Shown: positions 40,901 through 51,626, counted from the stretch's first letter. The stretch: 64,000 nucleotides of DNA from Pratylenchus scribneri (GCA_030063045.1 JAQSEB010000041.1:2783501-2847500), one strand, 5' to 3'. Program-made: numbers and translations. The notes: generated by a model not told the origin, from the letters alone.

Positions 40901-43644
40901 AATGTAAAAAGCCAGGAATAGTCGAGAATGAAATGTAAAAAGCCGAGAATAGTCGAGAATGGAATGTAAAAACCAGGAATAGTCGAGAATGAAATGTAAA
41001 AAGCCAGGAATAGTCGAGAATGAAATGTAAAAAGCCGAGAATAGTCGAGAATGGAATGTAAAAATCAGGAATAGTCGAGAATGAAATGTAAAAAGCCAGG
41101 AATAGTCGAGAATGAAATGTAAAAAGCCAGGAATAGTCGAGAATGAAATGTAAAAAGCCAGGAATAGTCGAGAATGAAATGTAAAAAGCCGAGAAAAGTC
41201 GAGAATGGAATGTAAAAACAGGGTTCCGATTCGTACTTATTTTGTAAGATTTGTACTTACATTTCGACTCCCGTACTTATGAAAATGAAAATGTACTTAT
41301 TTTATAAGAATGTACTTATAAATCCACATCCCTTACTTATGTACTTATAAATGGAAATTATTTCTAAAATTTCAAAAAAAAACAAAAAATTTTTAAAGAA
41401 ATTGGTCTAATTTTCCAAATTTTTTCGCTGCGCGGCCATTTTGGACCAAATTTTTTCGCTGCGCGGCCATTTTGGACCAAATTTTTTTTATAAAATCTTG
41501 ATGGAAAATTTGGACCAAATTTTTGTTATAAAATGTTGATGGAAAACAAGAAACATTTGGGTGAAAAATAAAAAAATTTGGAGAAAAATAAATTGATTTT
41601 TTTATTGAAAAACGATGAATTTTAATTGTACTTATAAATGAATAAAAATTCCCCTTATGTACTTATAAATTGGCTTTTTTGTACTTAGAATTTGCTTTTT
41701 ACCGATCGGAACCCTGTGTAAAAAGCCAGGAATAGTCGAGAATGAAATGTAAAAAGCCGGGAAAAGTCGAGAATGGAATGTAAAAAGCCAGTAATAATCC
41801 AGAATGATAGATAAACAAAACAGATGATAGATAATAAGGATGAATGAATTTAGTGAGAAATATGAATGGGGAAAATGAAAGAGTGTGTGATAAGGTATAT
41901 GAAAAAAAGTTTTGAGTGATATGAAAAAGATGAAGAGAGGATATGATCAAGGGAGTATGTAAGAAAGTGTAAAATTAGCTAGATAAATTGATTCCATACA
42001 CAGCGTGTTTCAATCTTCAATTAGGACTATTATTATTGCAATCTTCTATTTTAATTCAAAGGGAATGTTTAAATATTTTACAAATTTTCTTTCTAATGTC
42101 GTTTACAAGCGCTCGGGAGCCGCGAAGCGGCGACCGAGCGCTTGTATTTATTCTAAAATTCGTAAATAATCTTGAAAAATGAACTGACCATCCATAAGAA
42201 ATTGCATCAGCCGAAAATCTTGACAATTTTTCATCTTGATAAACGGCGCAAACATCGATGGAGCATTTACTTCCTAAAATAGTGTAAATTAAATCAATAT
42301 TAAAATATTTTTGTATACCAATTGAAATGTGCAATGCGGCCGTCGGACAATCGTTGATACCAAAAACAGAGGAAACAATGGAATTTGCACTGCCAGCACC
42401 AATAATGCCGAAACGTACTCTAAACAATAACCATTTTTACATGGAAAAAACATTTTCTAACCTGGGTGTAGTGAAGGCATCGATCCACTCGTCATCGTAA
42501 TCCTTGCCATTTTCAACTTGTGTTCTGCATAAATTTAGGTTTAATGATTATAATTCTCGATTCTTTAAGGAATTTTAAAAATTCAACACTATAAAAAAAC
42601 AAATGTTTTTGGATCAATAACAATAATCAATGGTTAAGCAAAATATTTATTTTTTCAAACAAACCGAATAACTGCGGACGAAAGCACTTCATTGAAAAGA
42701 CCATCGCCCCCAACCGAGATGATCCCATCCAGCTCAAGCCATCGTTGGGGCGTCAATTCCTTCACACAATCCAGTGCATGGTCGGCCCTTGCTGTTCTGA
42801 TCACTTCATAACTGATGGATGCAAGTTTGAAAAAAGGTTCCACCTAAACATTTTTATTTAAATTTTTTTAAAAAATTAATTTTACTTCTTTCGTCCAAAT
42901 CCCATTCGCCTTCCCTTTTCCTCCAAATGGATTGATGAACACCAAAAGTTGTTTCGGCCGATGATTTTTGCCTAGAAATGGTTTTTATTTTTTTTGTAGA
43001 TTGGATGAAAGACGAAACCTTCGACGGCACTGCTCAAAAGTTGTTGCCATTCTTTCTTTTCAACTGTGGTGGTGAAGTGTAAACTAAAAAAATATTGTCA
43101 AAATGAAATATTTTACCCTCATTCACTTACGCAGCTTCCCGTAATCGCCAAGCATAAACATTTGACCGATATGCATAATAAAAGTAGAGCACATTTGGAG
43201 CCGGTCTTTTTGTGCAAAAACAGCAACAATTTTGCGGCGTTTCCGTCACAAGTTCATCAGAACAAATTTCCTGACTTCTTTTTGGAACACCGCATCGCAA
43301 ACTGACTCGATTGGAACGAACGCAAATAATAAATTCGTAGGGAATTTTTGTGGAATGCCGGGTTGGTTGCGATTTTCGACTATGTGAATTTTAATTAGTT
43401 ATATCAAATCAAACCAAATCCCAAACTCACTTGAGCAGAATTATTTCAACAAAACTTGAATCCAATATTATTCGATGCAACTTGCCATCATTCTTTAATT
43501 TTTAAATTTTATTTTTAATAATCATTTTTAACTTACATCGCGTATAATTGCGCTTCGTTTATGTTGTTGAGCATCCGCAGTTCCACTGCTATTATTCTCC
43601 ATTATTTGGTTAGGATCCAGAGGTAGCATTTCTTCATTTGGCAT
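37978..43644 (-). CDS. Ceramide kinase (diacylglycerol-kinase fold)
   Basis: Phosphorylates ceramide to ceramide-1-phosphate. The ATG at 43642-43644 follows a TATTTTTAG acceptor-like site and gives MPNEEMLPLDPNQIMENN. A PH-like N-terminal part includes LYFYYAYRSNVYAWRLREAA. The kinase domain begins KQLLVFINPFGGKGKGN (nucleotide loop), then DGIISVGGDGLFNEVLS (the GGDG motif), and RFGIIGAGSANSIVSSVFGI with CPTAALHISIGSKCSIDVCA. The ceramide-kinase-specific part has LGDVLHHSEQYRCLGPIRY and the cysteine-rich PSCTGPCEICSGQIP. The end, RYSRCCSCIQCGEHKISQLV, stops at 37978-37980. The order and motifs match vertebrate CERK well, better than sphingosine kinase. One intron (38854-42188, 3335 bp) is far larger than the others and holds a minisatellite and a MITE. 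Confidence 0.92.
38934..38990 (-). repeat. tRNA-like relic in ceramide kinase intron
   Basis: On the minus strand a box-B-type GGTTCGATTCC is preceded by a box-A-like TTTAGTCAATTCGGTTAATC. The sequence ends in CCGATCC but lacks a pairing 5' acceptor strand. A degenerate tRNA-derived sequence. Confidence 0.4.
39273..39394 (+). repeat. 60-bp tandem duplication
   Basis: Two nearly identical 60-bp units, each beginning GAGTGAAGAA, at 39273-39332 and 39333-39392. They differ at a very few positions (AATA against AAGA near the start). Confidence 0.85.
39402..39441 (+). repeat. GC-rich palindromic module, degenerate copy
   Basis: GGGAGCCCCGCAACGGCGAC is a diverged relative of the GC-rich hairpin at 42106-42144. 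The two lie on either side of the minisatellite. Confidence 0.4.
39640..41795 (+). repeat. 31-bp minisatellite array in ceramide kinase intron
   Basis: Tandem units of about 31 bp with the two halves GTCGAGAATGAAATGTAAAA and AGCCAGGAATA. The array is degenerate at the left (39640-40380, with variants such as GCCGAGAATAGTCGAGAATG) and nearly perfect from about 40430 to 41218. Regular higher-order alternation of AGCCAGGAATA and AGCCGAGAATA variants is visible. The array resumes after an inserted MITE at 41717. The purine-rich strand is the non-template strand for the minus-strand gene reversed, so the pre-mRNA would carry the pyrimidine-rich complement. Confidence 0.9.
41219..41716. mobile_element. 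hAT-like MITE inserted in the minisatellite
   Basis: The 498-bp insert begins CAGGGTTCCGATTCGTA and ends with the inverted form TACCGATCGGAACCCTG. It is flanked by an exact 8-bp duplication, TGTAAAAA (41211-41218 and 41717-41724), which is the hAT size. TGTAAAAA also occurs in every satellite unit, so the duplication alone is weaker evidence than usual, but the array phase resumes just as a duplication predicts. The inside holds repeated TGTACTTAT-type motifs and a duplicated TTCGCTGCGCGGCCATTTTG. No ORF. Confidence 0.8.
42106..42144. repeat. 39-bp GC-rich hairpin
   Basis: An almost perfect palindrome: CAAGCGCTCGG pairs with CCGAGCGCTTG, and inside it GCCGC pairs with GCGGC around a GAA loop. 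It stands out against the AT-rich intron, 45 bp from the exon boundary at 42189. Confidence 0.7.
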
Positions 43645-44570
43645 GCTAAAAATATTTGTATTATTTGTTTGAACATAATATAAAAGTTATTGGAGTAATC
43701 AGATAAAAATACTATTATTTGTTTATCAGCGAATCATTAAAAAAGATTAGAGAAGTGGGTAAAGTCAAATTAAATCGATTGTGCAATTTGTTTGTGTTGA
43801 ATTTTGAGTTCAATTAGGGAATGACTAATCTAATGATTAATTGTAATAAAATTAGGTCAATTCTAATGCATTTGAACATATTAAGGATTTTTAATCGAAG
43901 AATATGTATTAGTAGGAATCTCGGGAACCCATTATCTTATTTCTTTGCTATTTTATTTTTTATGCCATCCATGCCGGATGCTGCAAAGCTGTGCTGCGCC
44001 CCTGCGCCGTACGCGGTAGGCGGTACGCCCTGCGCGATTATTTATTACATTTTTATTTTTTTTGCCACAGGCGACATTTTATCCAAACCTGTTTTTTTAG
44101 AGGGGTGGCGGGTGGGGGCGGGGGGGGGGGATTAATTAAACCTAAAAACCAAGGATGCTTTATGATTCAGCATGTTGGAAAACCTTTAAAAGTAGTTTCA
44201 AAAAAATCTTTAATGAATCATAAACCAGCAAAAAACATGGTTTAATTGAAATGTTATTATAAATGACTTTTTAAGTAAAAAGCGCAAACCAAACACGCGT
44301 CGCGTCATTGCATTGTTTTTATACTATTGCTATGTCTTTTGGAAAACCATTTTTAAAACCAATTCCAGTTAAAAAGTAAAGTTAAACCAGCAAAACATGT
44401 TAAAATGTTTTAATTGACCTTTCCAGTACAGGGTTGTTTATATTTCATTTATCCAGCCATCATAAGTATATCATCGATAAATCATCATTTTTTAAAGAAT
44501 ACATAATTTATTCTATACAACATTAAATAAACATTAATTTCAGACAAAACTTATTACAAATCATATTTTG
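43645..44570. other. Divergent intergenic region between ceramide kinase and OSER1-like gene
   Basis: Holds the promoters of two divergent genes. A GC-rich island (about 43970-44040) contains CGTACGCGGTAGGCGGTACG, itself an imperfect palindrome. A G-rich stretch at 44101-44132 (GGGGTGGCGGGTGGGGGCGG) could form a G-quadruplex. No coding sequence recognised. Confidence 0.4.
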
Positions 44571-45532
44571 ATGAAACAAACAATTGCAAAAGAGGACGAG
44601 CCCTTCACGACAAGGATTAATAAAGCAGATCAAGGCGTTGATTGCAGTACAACAGCCAAAAATTTGGAAAATGCGCTGGAAGACTTTATGAAACTCTCAA
44701 TTGATTGCGACAAATCACAATTGGACAAGCAAACTTCGAGAAGGGAAGAGAGATCATTCAAAATGTAAGCAATGAATAAACAAATAATTTATTAATTTGA
44801 ATGATATGATTGAATTTTACAAAGACCGTAAGTTACATGGATTTACAAGGTTTAAGAAAATTACTTAAGGGAAAATTTCAAAGGAGTTACGGACATTTGT
44901 GAATATTACTAACTAAGGAGCAAATAATTGGTTTAGCTAGAATTATAAATAATAGCATTTATGTTTCTGTCCCAAAAACATTGTTAAAAAATTATTAAGG
45001 ACTTTCATAATATAGTGATTTTTCAGATATTCCACACAGCGAATACGCTTCAGGCCCTATGAAATTCCGGCGAATATTCTCAATGCAAATCTGCAATTCA
45101 AACAAGAGAAACTACTTTTGGCCAAAATGTGCAGCCCAACGACAAGTTCGTCATCACCACCATCACGCAATTTGATGGGGATCAAATTAGGTTTTGTGTC
45201 TTGGTTAATATTTCCACAAACAATTCATTTCTTTAGAAGGATGCGAATTTCATGGGAAATCAAAAATTTCGACTTTGAATTCATTAGCGCGGCCCAAACC
45301 CTGTTGGCTTCAACATCAACAACGGTGTGCTGGCGGTTATCGAATTGCAGGGAAATGGACAACATTGGAAGAAGATGGACAAGAATTGAACTCAAGATTG
45401 GATGAAGATGATTCGGATCAACAAAAGAATGGCCAGGATCTTGGCCTGAATGAACTCTCCGACTATTTCCAACATTTTGTTTCTATATGTGCCCCAAAAA
45501 TGTCCGATCTCGCTCAAAGCATGTATGCTTAA
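44571..45532 (+). CDS. OSER1-like (oxidative-stress-responsive serine-rich) protein
   Basis: Three exons (44571-44764, 45027-45190, 45237-45532) give 217 residues. The start MKQTIAKEDEPFTTRINKAD lies 27 nt after an ATTTCAG acceptor-like site. The middle has RIRFRPYEIPANILNANLQF and a serine-rich stretch (SPTTSSSSPPSR). It continues with cysteines in EGCEFHG, KPCWLQHQQRCAGGYRIAG and an acidic DEDDSDQQ. The C-terminus ELSDYFQHFVSICAPKMSDL followed by AQSMYA is reminiscent of the conserved end of OSER1/C20orf111 (…PKKMS-MAEMMY-), a poorly characterised nuclear protein downstream of FOXO. The resemblance is from memory and limited to the C-terminus. The exon structure itself is well supported. 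Confidence 0.7.
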
Positions 45533-45575
45533 TTGGAGAAGAAATGCTATCAATTTTTTGTGCAATTTTTCATTG

Positions 45576-45581
45576 AATAAA
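45576..45581 (+). terminator. Polyadenylation signal of OSER1-like gene
   Basis: AATAAA 44 nt past the stop codon, followed by T-rich sequence. Confidence 0.5.
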
Positions 45582-45701
45582 ATATTGAAAATAAATTTAA
45601 TTCTTATTTATTTTGAGTTGAATTATGAATAATTTTTGAGTAACTGATTTATAGGTTTTAAAGTCAATTCATGACATCTTCAGAGGAGCATACTAAGAAT
45701 G

Positions 45702-45939
45702 TGTAATAAATGAAGAAGGACCATTAGACTTTAATTTAAATATTTGTTATCATTTTATTTATATGTTGGATCTAATGTCACCCAAAATCCCAAGTTGAGA
45801 ATTTCCCCAATTCATTCATAACTTTTCATACTTAATTAAATAAATAAAATAAATAAAAGCTTATTCTCTATTAAATTATTGAATAAATCTTTGTTTGGGT
45901 TTGGGTCCAGCCCTTCCAAATACTGCGCACGATTGCACT
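45702..45939 (+). repeat. 5' LTR (238 bp)
   Basis: Same length as, and by reading identical to, 47417-47654. It contains AATAAATAAAATAAATAAAA, a probable polyadenylation region, and starts at the target-site duplication AATG. Confidence 0.85.
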
Positions 45940-46027
45940 TGGTAGCACCGAATCAAGATCGCCCTCAACTTGGCTGTTTTTCTTCAATAGAGTAAAGCTC
46001 TATCAACACTTCAAAAAATCTTTTGCC

Positions 46028-47428
46028 ATGGCCGTTCCCCGAGACAACAAAAGGAAGTTTGTGAGCAGCGGAAATAATCTGGAAGTCGAGAATGGCAAAA
46101 ATGATAATTCAAATGCCGATCAAAACAATCCGGAGAAAAATGCAGCAGCAAATAAAGTTTCCCAAAGTGCTTTCGGAAACGAAAATGCAAATAATTTATT
46201 GGATGAGATGAGAACTCTTTTTGCAAGGTTTGAACAGAAACAAATTGAACAGGCGAAATGGTGGCAGAATCGGTTCGAGGTTTGTGAAAAAGTGCAGAAA
46301 ATGAAAATGTTGAGAACAAGATTGGATGACAAGACCGAAGAAAAACAGGAAATTGGAAAAGCCCGTTCAGCGGGAACAATTCATGTAGCAAATGGAAGAG
46401 ACGAGGATGGCAATAACGGCATTAAATTTTCGAATTCAATAAAAAATGGAAATGAATTGAGCAAAGAAACGCAGCAAATAATTGCAGACATGGAAATTAT
46501 TTTGAGAAGAAATTTGGGAACAACCGCAAAACAACAAAATATCAACAACAAAAATTGCAGCAAAAATGCAAAAGAACAACCGAAAATTGGGCAATCATTG
46601 CCGAAAATCGACAAAATTATTCCAACTATTAAGAAATCATCCAAGTCACCGCCAAATCAGCAGCCAATTTGTAAAATTCGAGCAAAAGATGAGAACATCG
46701 CTGAAATTGGACATTCTGGATTGAGCAGCGATATTTTACATGCGCAATTCGATCCAATCGATGAGAATCGTAAAAACTCAAACCAGGTTTATTTGCTGCA
46801 TAAATTCGATTGCAAAACACCGGAATTGCTGGGCAAAAATTTCGCCAACAAAAAATTTCCTTCCGTCAGCAAAGAAAAGCAACGGGAACAACAAATTCGA
46901 ATGGCAACCAGCCAAGAAGAACAAATCCATCAATTGAAAATTCGGATTGTGCCAATAAATCGCTCAGTGCCAGTGGAAGGCACACGTTTTCCGATTGGGC
47001 GGGGAAGGATCGTCCGTCAATTACAAAAATTTCCACTTAAAATAATTCCAAAAATGAACACCGCTTGGATTGGCATTGGCTGTTTGCAATTAAATTGGAA
47101 TTTCTTCCCTTCGGTTAAGCCGAAGCGCAATAATAAAAGATGCCTGGTTTGGCATCCTCCCATTTCTTTTCGAATTTTCGCCGATTTTGCCAAACACGAT
47201 TGGTCAATGATTGCAAAAAGCCCAATAAATTGGAATCGCGGAAATGGCAAAAAATTGGAAATGCGGAAAATTTGTCATAATTTCATGAGAATGTTTGGGA
47301 ACGGTCCTTTGCGCTTTGCCTTACCAGCCTTTGCAACAATTAAAATGATTGAATCTTCATCCAGCCTGGTCAAAGAGAATGTCCGCGCATGGAAGCGCTT
47401 TCAGAGGACGGGGGAATGTAATAAATGA
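46028..47428 (+). CDS. 466-residue ORF of the LTR element, gag-like
   Basis: A single intronless frame filling the space between the LTRs. The ATG at 46028 lies 71 nt after the primer-binding site and the TGA falls 12 nt inside the right LTR. The N-terminal third has a charged helical/coiled-coil stretch (LLDEMRTLFARFEQKQIEQA, then KWWQNRFEVCEKVQKMKML) and Asn/Lys/Gln-rich linkers. The C-terminal third is basic and aromatic. No zinc knuckle, protease or RT motif is visible. Its position and character suggest a Gag-type structural protein, but no sequence family was recognised, and the C-terminal part could also be a remnant of deleted pol in the wrong frame. Confidence 0.6.
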   Translation: MAVPRDNKRKFVSSGNNLEVENGKNDNSNADQNNPEKNAAANKVSQSAFGNENANNLLDEMRTLFARFEQKQIEQAKWWQNRFEVCEKVQKMKMLRTRLDDKTEEKQEIGKARSAGTIHVANGRDEDGNNGIKFSNSIKNGNELSKETQQIIADMEIILRRNLGTTAKQQNINNKNCSKNAKEQPKIGQSLPKIDKIIPTIKKSSKSPPNQQPICKIRAKDENIAEIGHSGLSSDILHAQFDPIDENRKNSNQVYLLHKFDCKTPELLGKNFANKKFPSVSKEKQREQQIRMATSQEEQIHQLKIRIVPINRSVPVEGTRFPIGRGRIVRQLQKFPLKIIPKMNTAWIGIGCLQLNWNFFPSVKPKRNNKRCLVWHPPISFRIFADFAKHDWSMIAKSPINWNRGNGKKLEMRKICHNFMRMFGNGPLRFALPAFATIKMIESSSSLVKENVRAWKRFQRTGECNK

Positions 47429-47654
47429 AGAAGGACCATTAGACTTTAATTTAAATATTTGTTATCATTTTATTTATATGTTGGATCTAATGTCACCCAA
47501 AATCCCAAGTTGAGAATTTCCCCAATTCATTCATAACTTTTCATACTTAATTAAATAAATAAAATAAATAAAAGCTTATTCTCTATTAAATTATTGAATA
47601 AATCTTTGTTTGGGTTTGGGTCCAGCCCTTCCAAATACTGCGCACGATTGCACT
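47417..47654 (+). repeat. 3' LTR (238 bp)
   Basis: Preceded by the polypurine tract and followed by the AATG target-site duplication. Matches 45702-45939 throughout. Confidence 0.85.
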
Positions 47655-47706
47655 AATGCTTTGCCTATTTGATATGCTTGTCCCGGGGAATGCTTTGCCT
47701 ATTTAA
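47655..47706 (-). repeat. Short dispersed repeat, CTTTGCCTATTT type
   Basis: Two copies of AATGCTTTGCCTATTT about 34 bp apart. They are related, in reverse complement, to the tandem units at 52095-52215 (AAATAAGCAAAGTATTCCCC). A further fragment, GAGGAGCATACTAAG, lies at 45683-45697, left of the LTR element. Confidence 0.6.
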
Positions 47707-47910
47707 TCAAGTCAAATCACCAAATTTACACTATTAACAATGTCTATTTCTTTGATTTTGTTATCTCCAACAGTAAAATCTGAATAATAATATAATTCAC
47801 ATTTTCATTTATCCAAATTGAATTTATGTAAAAGAAAATTTTCAAATAAGTAAATATATCCAATTTTTGTCTTCACATTCTTTTATCACTTCACTTTTGT
47901 CTCAATCTCC

Positions 47911-48174
47911 TCATTGGCCAGCATTGCCACCATTTTCACCATCACGACGGCGATTTCGCCAATTTGCCTTCCGATTGCGCCATTGTTCACGTCTACGTTC
48001 TCTCTGCTCCTCCCACAAACGTTGATTTTCATCAGCACGAATTAGACGTTCCAGGTGAGCTCGCAATTCAGTTAAGCGCCGAATTTCACGTTCCATCCAT
48101 CGGCGCTCGCGTTCAAGTTCTTCAAGCCTTTGGCGATCGGCAGCAGCTCTGCGTTCACGTTCTGATTCGGACAT
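47911..48174 (-). CDS. Small highly charged coiled-coil protein, paralogue 1
   Basis: 87 residues in one exon: MSESERERRAAADRQRLEEL, an Arg/Glu-rich heptad region rich in W and L, ending RRRDGENGGNAGQ. It has no signal peptide and no cysteines, and about half of the residues are charged. It is clearly paralogous to 51627-51878. Both start MS(E/D)SERER and end NAGQ, and both have CATTCCAACATG at the start codon. Function unknown. Upstream, at 48366, a palindromic element begins where the other copy has its TATA box. Confidence 0.75.
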   Translation of the reverse strand: MSESERERRAAADRQRLEELERERRWMEREIRRLTELRAHLERLIRADENQRLWEEQRERRREQWRNRKANWRNRRRDGENGGNAGQ

Positions 48175-48365
48175 GTTGGAATGTGATTGTGTCCGGAAGG
48201 CGAGAATTGAATTTAATTTTAATTGTTTTTTTAATTCTCAAAAAAATAAATAAATAATATGAATGGGAAACATTGAAATCAATTAAAAATCAATCAATTA
48301 GGTAATTTTTATTCCTCAAAATATATCAAATAATACAATCCAATAATGCAACAAATCTCGGAAAA

Positions 48366-49138
48366 ATTGGTTCATAGCGCCCAGACTCGAAATCATGCAA
48401 ATGATATACCATTCGACGCGTCTTACCGTGCCAAGTTCGGATCTGCAAAAATTTTTACCCGGCAATCACATATGGCCAAGTTATGGCCATATGAAAATCG
48501 AAAAAGAGAAGGGTCCCCCCTATGGGTCGAAAATTTTGGAAAAAATTTTTTGGACATATGATACCTCAATCGACGCATCTTGACGAGAAGAAAATGAATC
48601 TGCTATCGGCTTGGTACAAAGTTGAAAAAGAAAAAAGTTACAGTCGCGCAAAGGAAATACGGATTGGAACTGCTCCGGTGGGCATTTCAGAAGGGACTCC
48701 TACGTGTGCTCCGCCTCCGCGCGACCAGACGAGCTTGTGGCTCGCTTCGCTCGCCACAAGCTCGTCCAGTTCCCGCGCTTCGGCTACGCCACTCCGGAGT
48801 CCCTTCTTACATTACCTCCGCAGTTCCAACACATTCCAGCGAGACACAAATGGCCATAACTTTTTTATTTTTGAGTTTTATGCAAAAAGGATGGCAGATT
48901 CGTGTTCTGCTCATCGAGACGCGTCGATTGATATATAACATGACTAAGAAAAATTTCGAAATTTTTCAACCCATAGGGGTGACCCTTCTCTTTTAGGGGC
49001 AAACGACTTTCAATTGGCCATAACTTGGCCAAAAGTCGTTGCCGGGTAAAAATTTTTGCAGATTCGAACTTGGCACAGTAAGACGCGTCGAATGGTATAT
49101 GATTTGCATGATTTCGAGTCTGGGCGCTATGAACCAAT
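48366..49138. mobile_element. Palindromic foldback element C
   Basis: Almost the entire 773 bp is an imperfect palindrome with arms of about 330 bp. The left end ATTGGTTCATAGCGCCCAGA is the reverse complement of the right end at 49119-49138. Internal segments such as GAAGGGTCCCCCCTATGGGT and ATCGACGCATCTTGACGAGA recur inverted on the right. The middle (48660-48810) is GC-rich and contains a perfect hairpin at 48729-48765. No ORF, and no clear target-site duplication. It begins 191 bp upstream of paralogue 1 and ends 33 bp downstream of the rpt-3 stop codon. Confidence 0.8.
48729..48765. repeat. 37-bp GC-rich hairpin in element C
   Basis: ACGAGCTTGTGG pairs perfectly with CCACAAGCTCGT around CTCGCTTCGCTCG, which itself is partly self-complementary. 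The GCTTCGC-type loop recalls the hairpin at 42106-42144. Confidence 0.75.
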
Positions 49139-49171
49139 ATTACCCAAATCTCATCTCATCATTGTATCAAA

Positions 49172-50706
<1,535 letters not shown>

Positions 50707-51626
50707 TTTAGGCGATTAATCAATGTTTTATATTGATCTAAATAATTTTAATTTTTTCATAAATTTATTCAAATTCTCTGATTAAAAACTGAAATTGATG
50801 CACTAAGCGTTAGTATTCACATCCAGCAAGCAACAAAACAATCAACTAAGAACTAACCCAACCAACAAAACAAAACAAAAATAATCAAAAAAAAAATAAT
50901 TTTGGATGAATTGTCATTTTGAAAAATTGGCAATGTCCCTTTTTGGCTAGGGCTAGCTAATAAGCGCAGGAAAGGCTGAGACAAACTCCCTGGGCAAGAA
51001 TGACATCGGTCATCGGTGAACTTAAAAAGACAATCAAATTTTCCTCCTACCACTCTTCTAAATATTTTTGTTTACTGTTTTTGCCACCATCATCACCATT
51101 ATCTTTAGCCACTGAAAATATCTTACCCCCAAAAGGGTATTTTCGCCTAGGGATTTTCAATGCTGATTCATCAATTTATTCAATACCAATTTCCTCCCTC
51201 ATTTTCATTTTTGAAACATCATTTGGTTTAAAACGTTCCCAAATGATTGGACATTGAAATGGGCAAAATGTAATCGCCCAGTCATTTTGCCGTTTCGTTG
51301 ATAATCGACGCCAAAAAAAATTGTTGGATTGGGAATGTGGGCAAGGGTTTTTCAAAATGTTGTGGATGATTCAAAGGGAGAATGCCCCCTTTTTTTTGCT
51401 TCCAATGGTTGGCCATATTCATTGGGACACAAAACCACCCATATAAAAGCTCCTCTCCCGAAGCCCCATTTTTTAGAAAAATATTTTTTGGGCTAAAATA
51501 AAAAAAAATACAACTAATTTACTTTAACCAATTGCCCATTTCATTTCAATTCTCCATCCTATTTCTTTCCTTTTAAAATCATTTAATATTCCAATTTCCC
51601 TTTAGACATAATCAAAACATTCCAAC
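50707..51626. other. Divergent promoter region of rpt-3 and paralogue 2
   Basis: AT-rich with no coding gene. It holds the rpt-3 promoter at the left and a TATA box at 51440-51450 at the right. A TTTAG acceptor-like site lies at about 51601-51605, just upstream of the ATG at 51627, so the leader may be spliced. Confidence 0.4.
51440..51450 (+). promoter_or_regulatory. TATA box of paralogue 2
   Basis: CATATAAAAGC, 176 bp upstream of the ATG. It is the same 11-mer as the minus-strand TATA box of the CK1-like kinase. Confidence 0.6.

Larger units (their letters stand above)
45698..47658 (+). mobile_element. LTR retroelement with one ORF and identical LTRs
   Basis: The element proper is 45702-47654 (1953 bp) with two 238-bp LTRs that I read as identical, 45702-45939 and 47417-47654. 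Each begins TGTAATAAATG and ends GATTGCACT. The 4-bp AATG is duplicated on either side (45698-45701 and 47655-47658). Directly after the left LTR comes TGGTAGCACCGAATCAAG (45940-45957), a primer-binding site with the expected TGG. Directly before the right LTR is a purine tract, AGAGGACGGGGGAA. The only ORF encodes 466 residues; there is no reverse transcriptase, protease or integrase. This is the layout of a gag-only (TR-GAG-like) non-autonomous element. Identical LTRs imply recent insertion. Confidence 0.85.

Noticed and set aside
40430..41218. CRISPR-like array
   Set aside because: The repeats are head-to-tail without unique spacers, and the genome is eukaryotic; this is a minisatellite.
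46011..46391. Minus-strand frame opposite the LTR-element ORF
   Set aside because: A shadow of the 466-residue plus-strand ORF; Phe/Cys-rich from complement of Lys/Asn codons.
48522..48996. Overlapping open frames of 138 and 124 residues on the plus strand
   Set aside because: They lie inside palindrome C and reflect its GC-rich centre; no coding signature.
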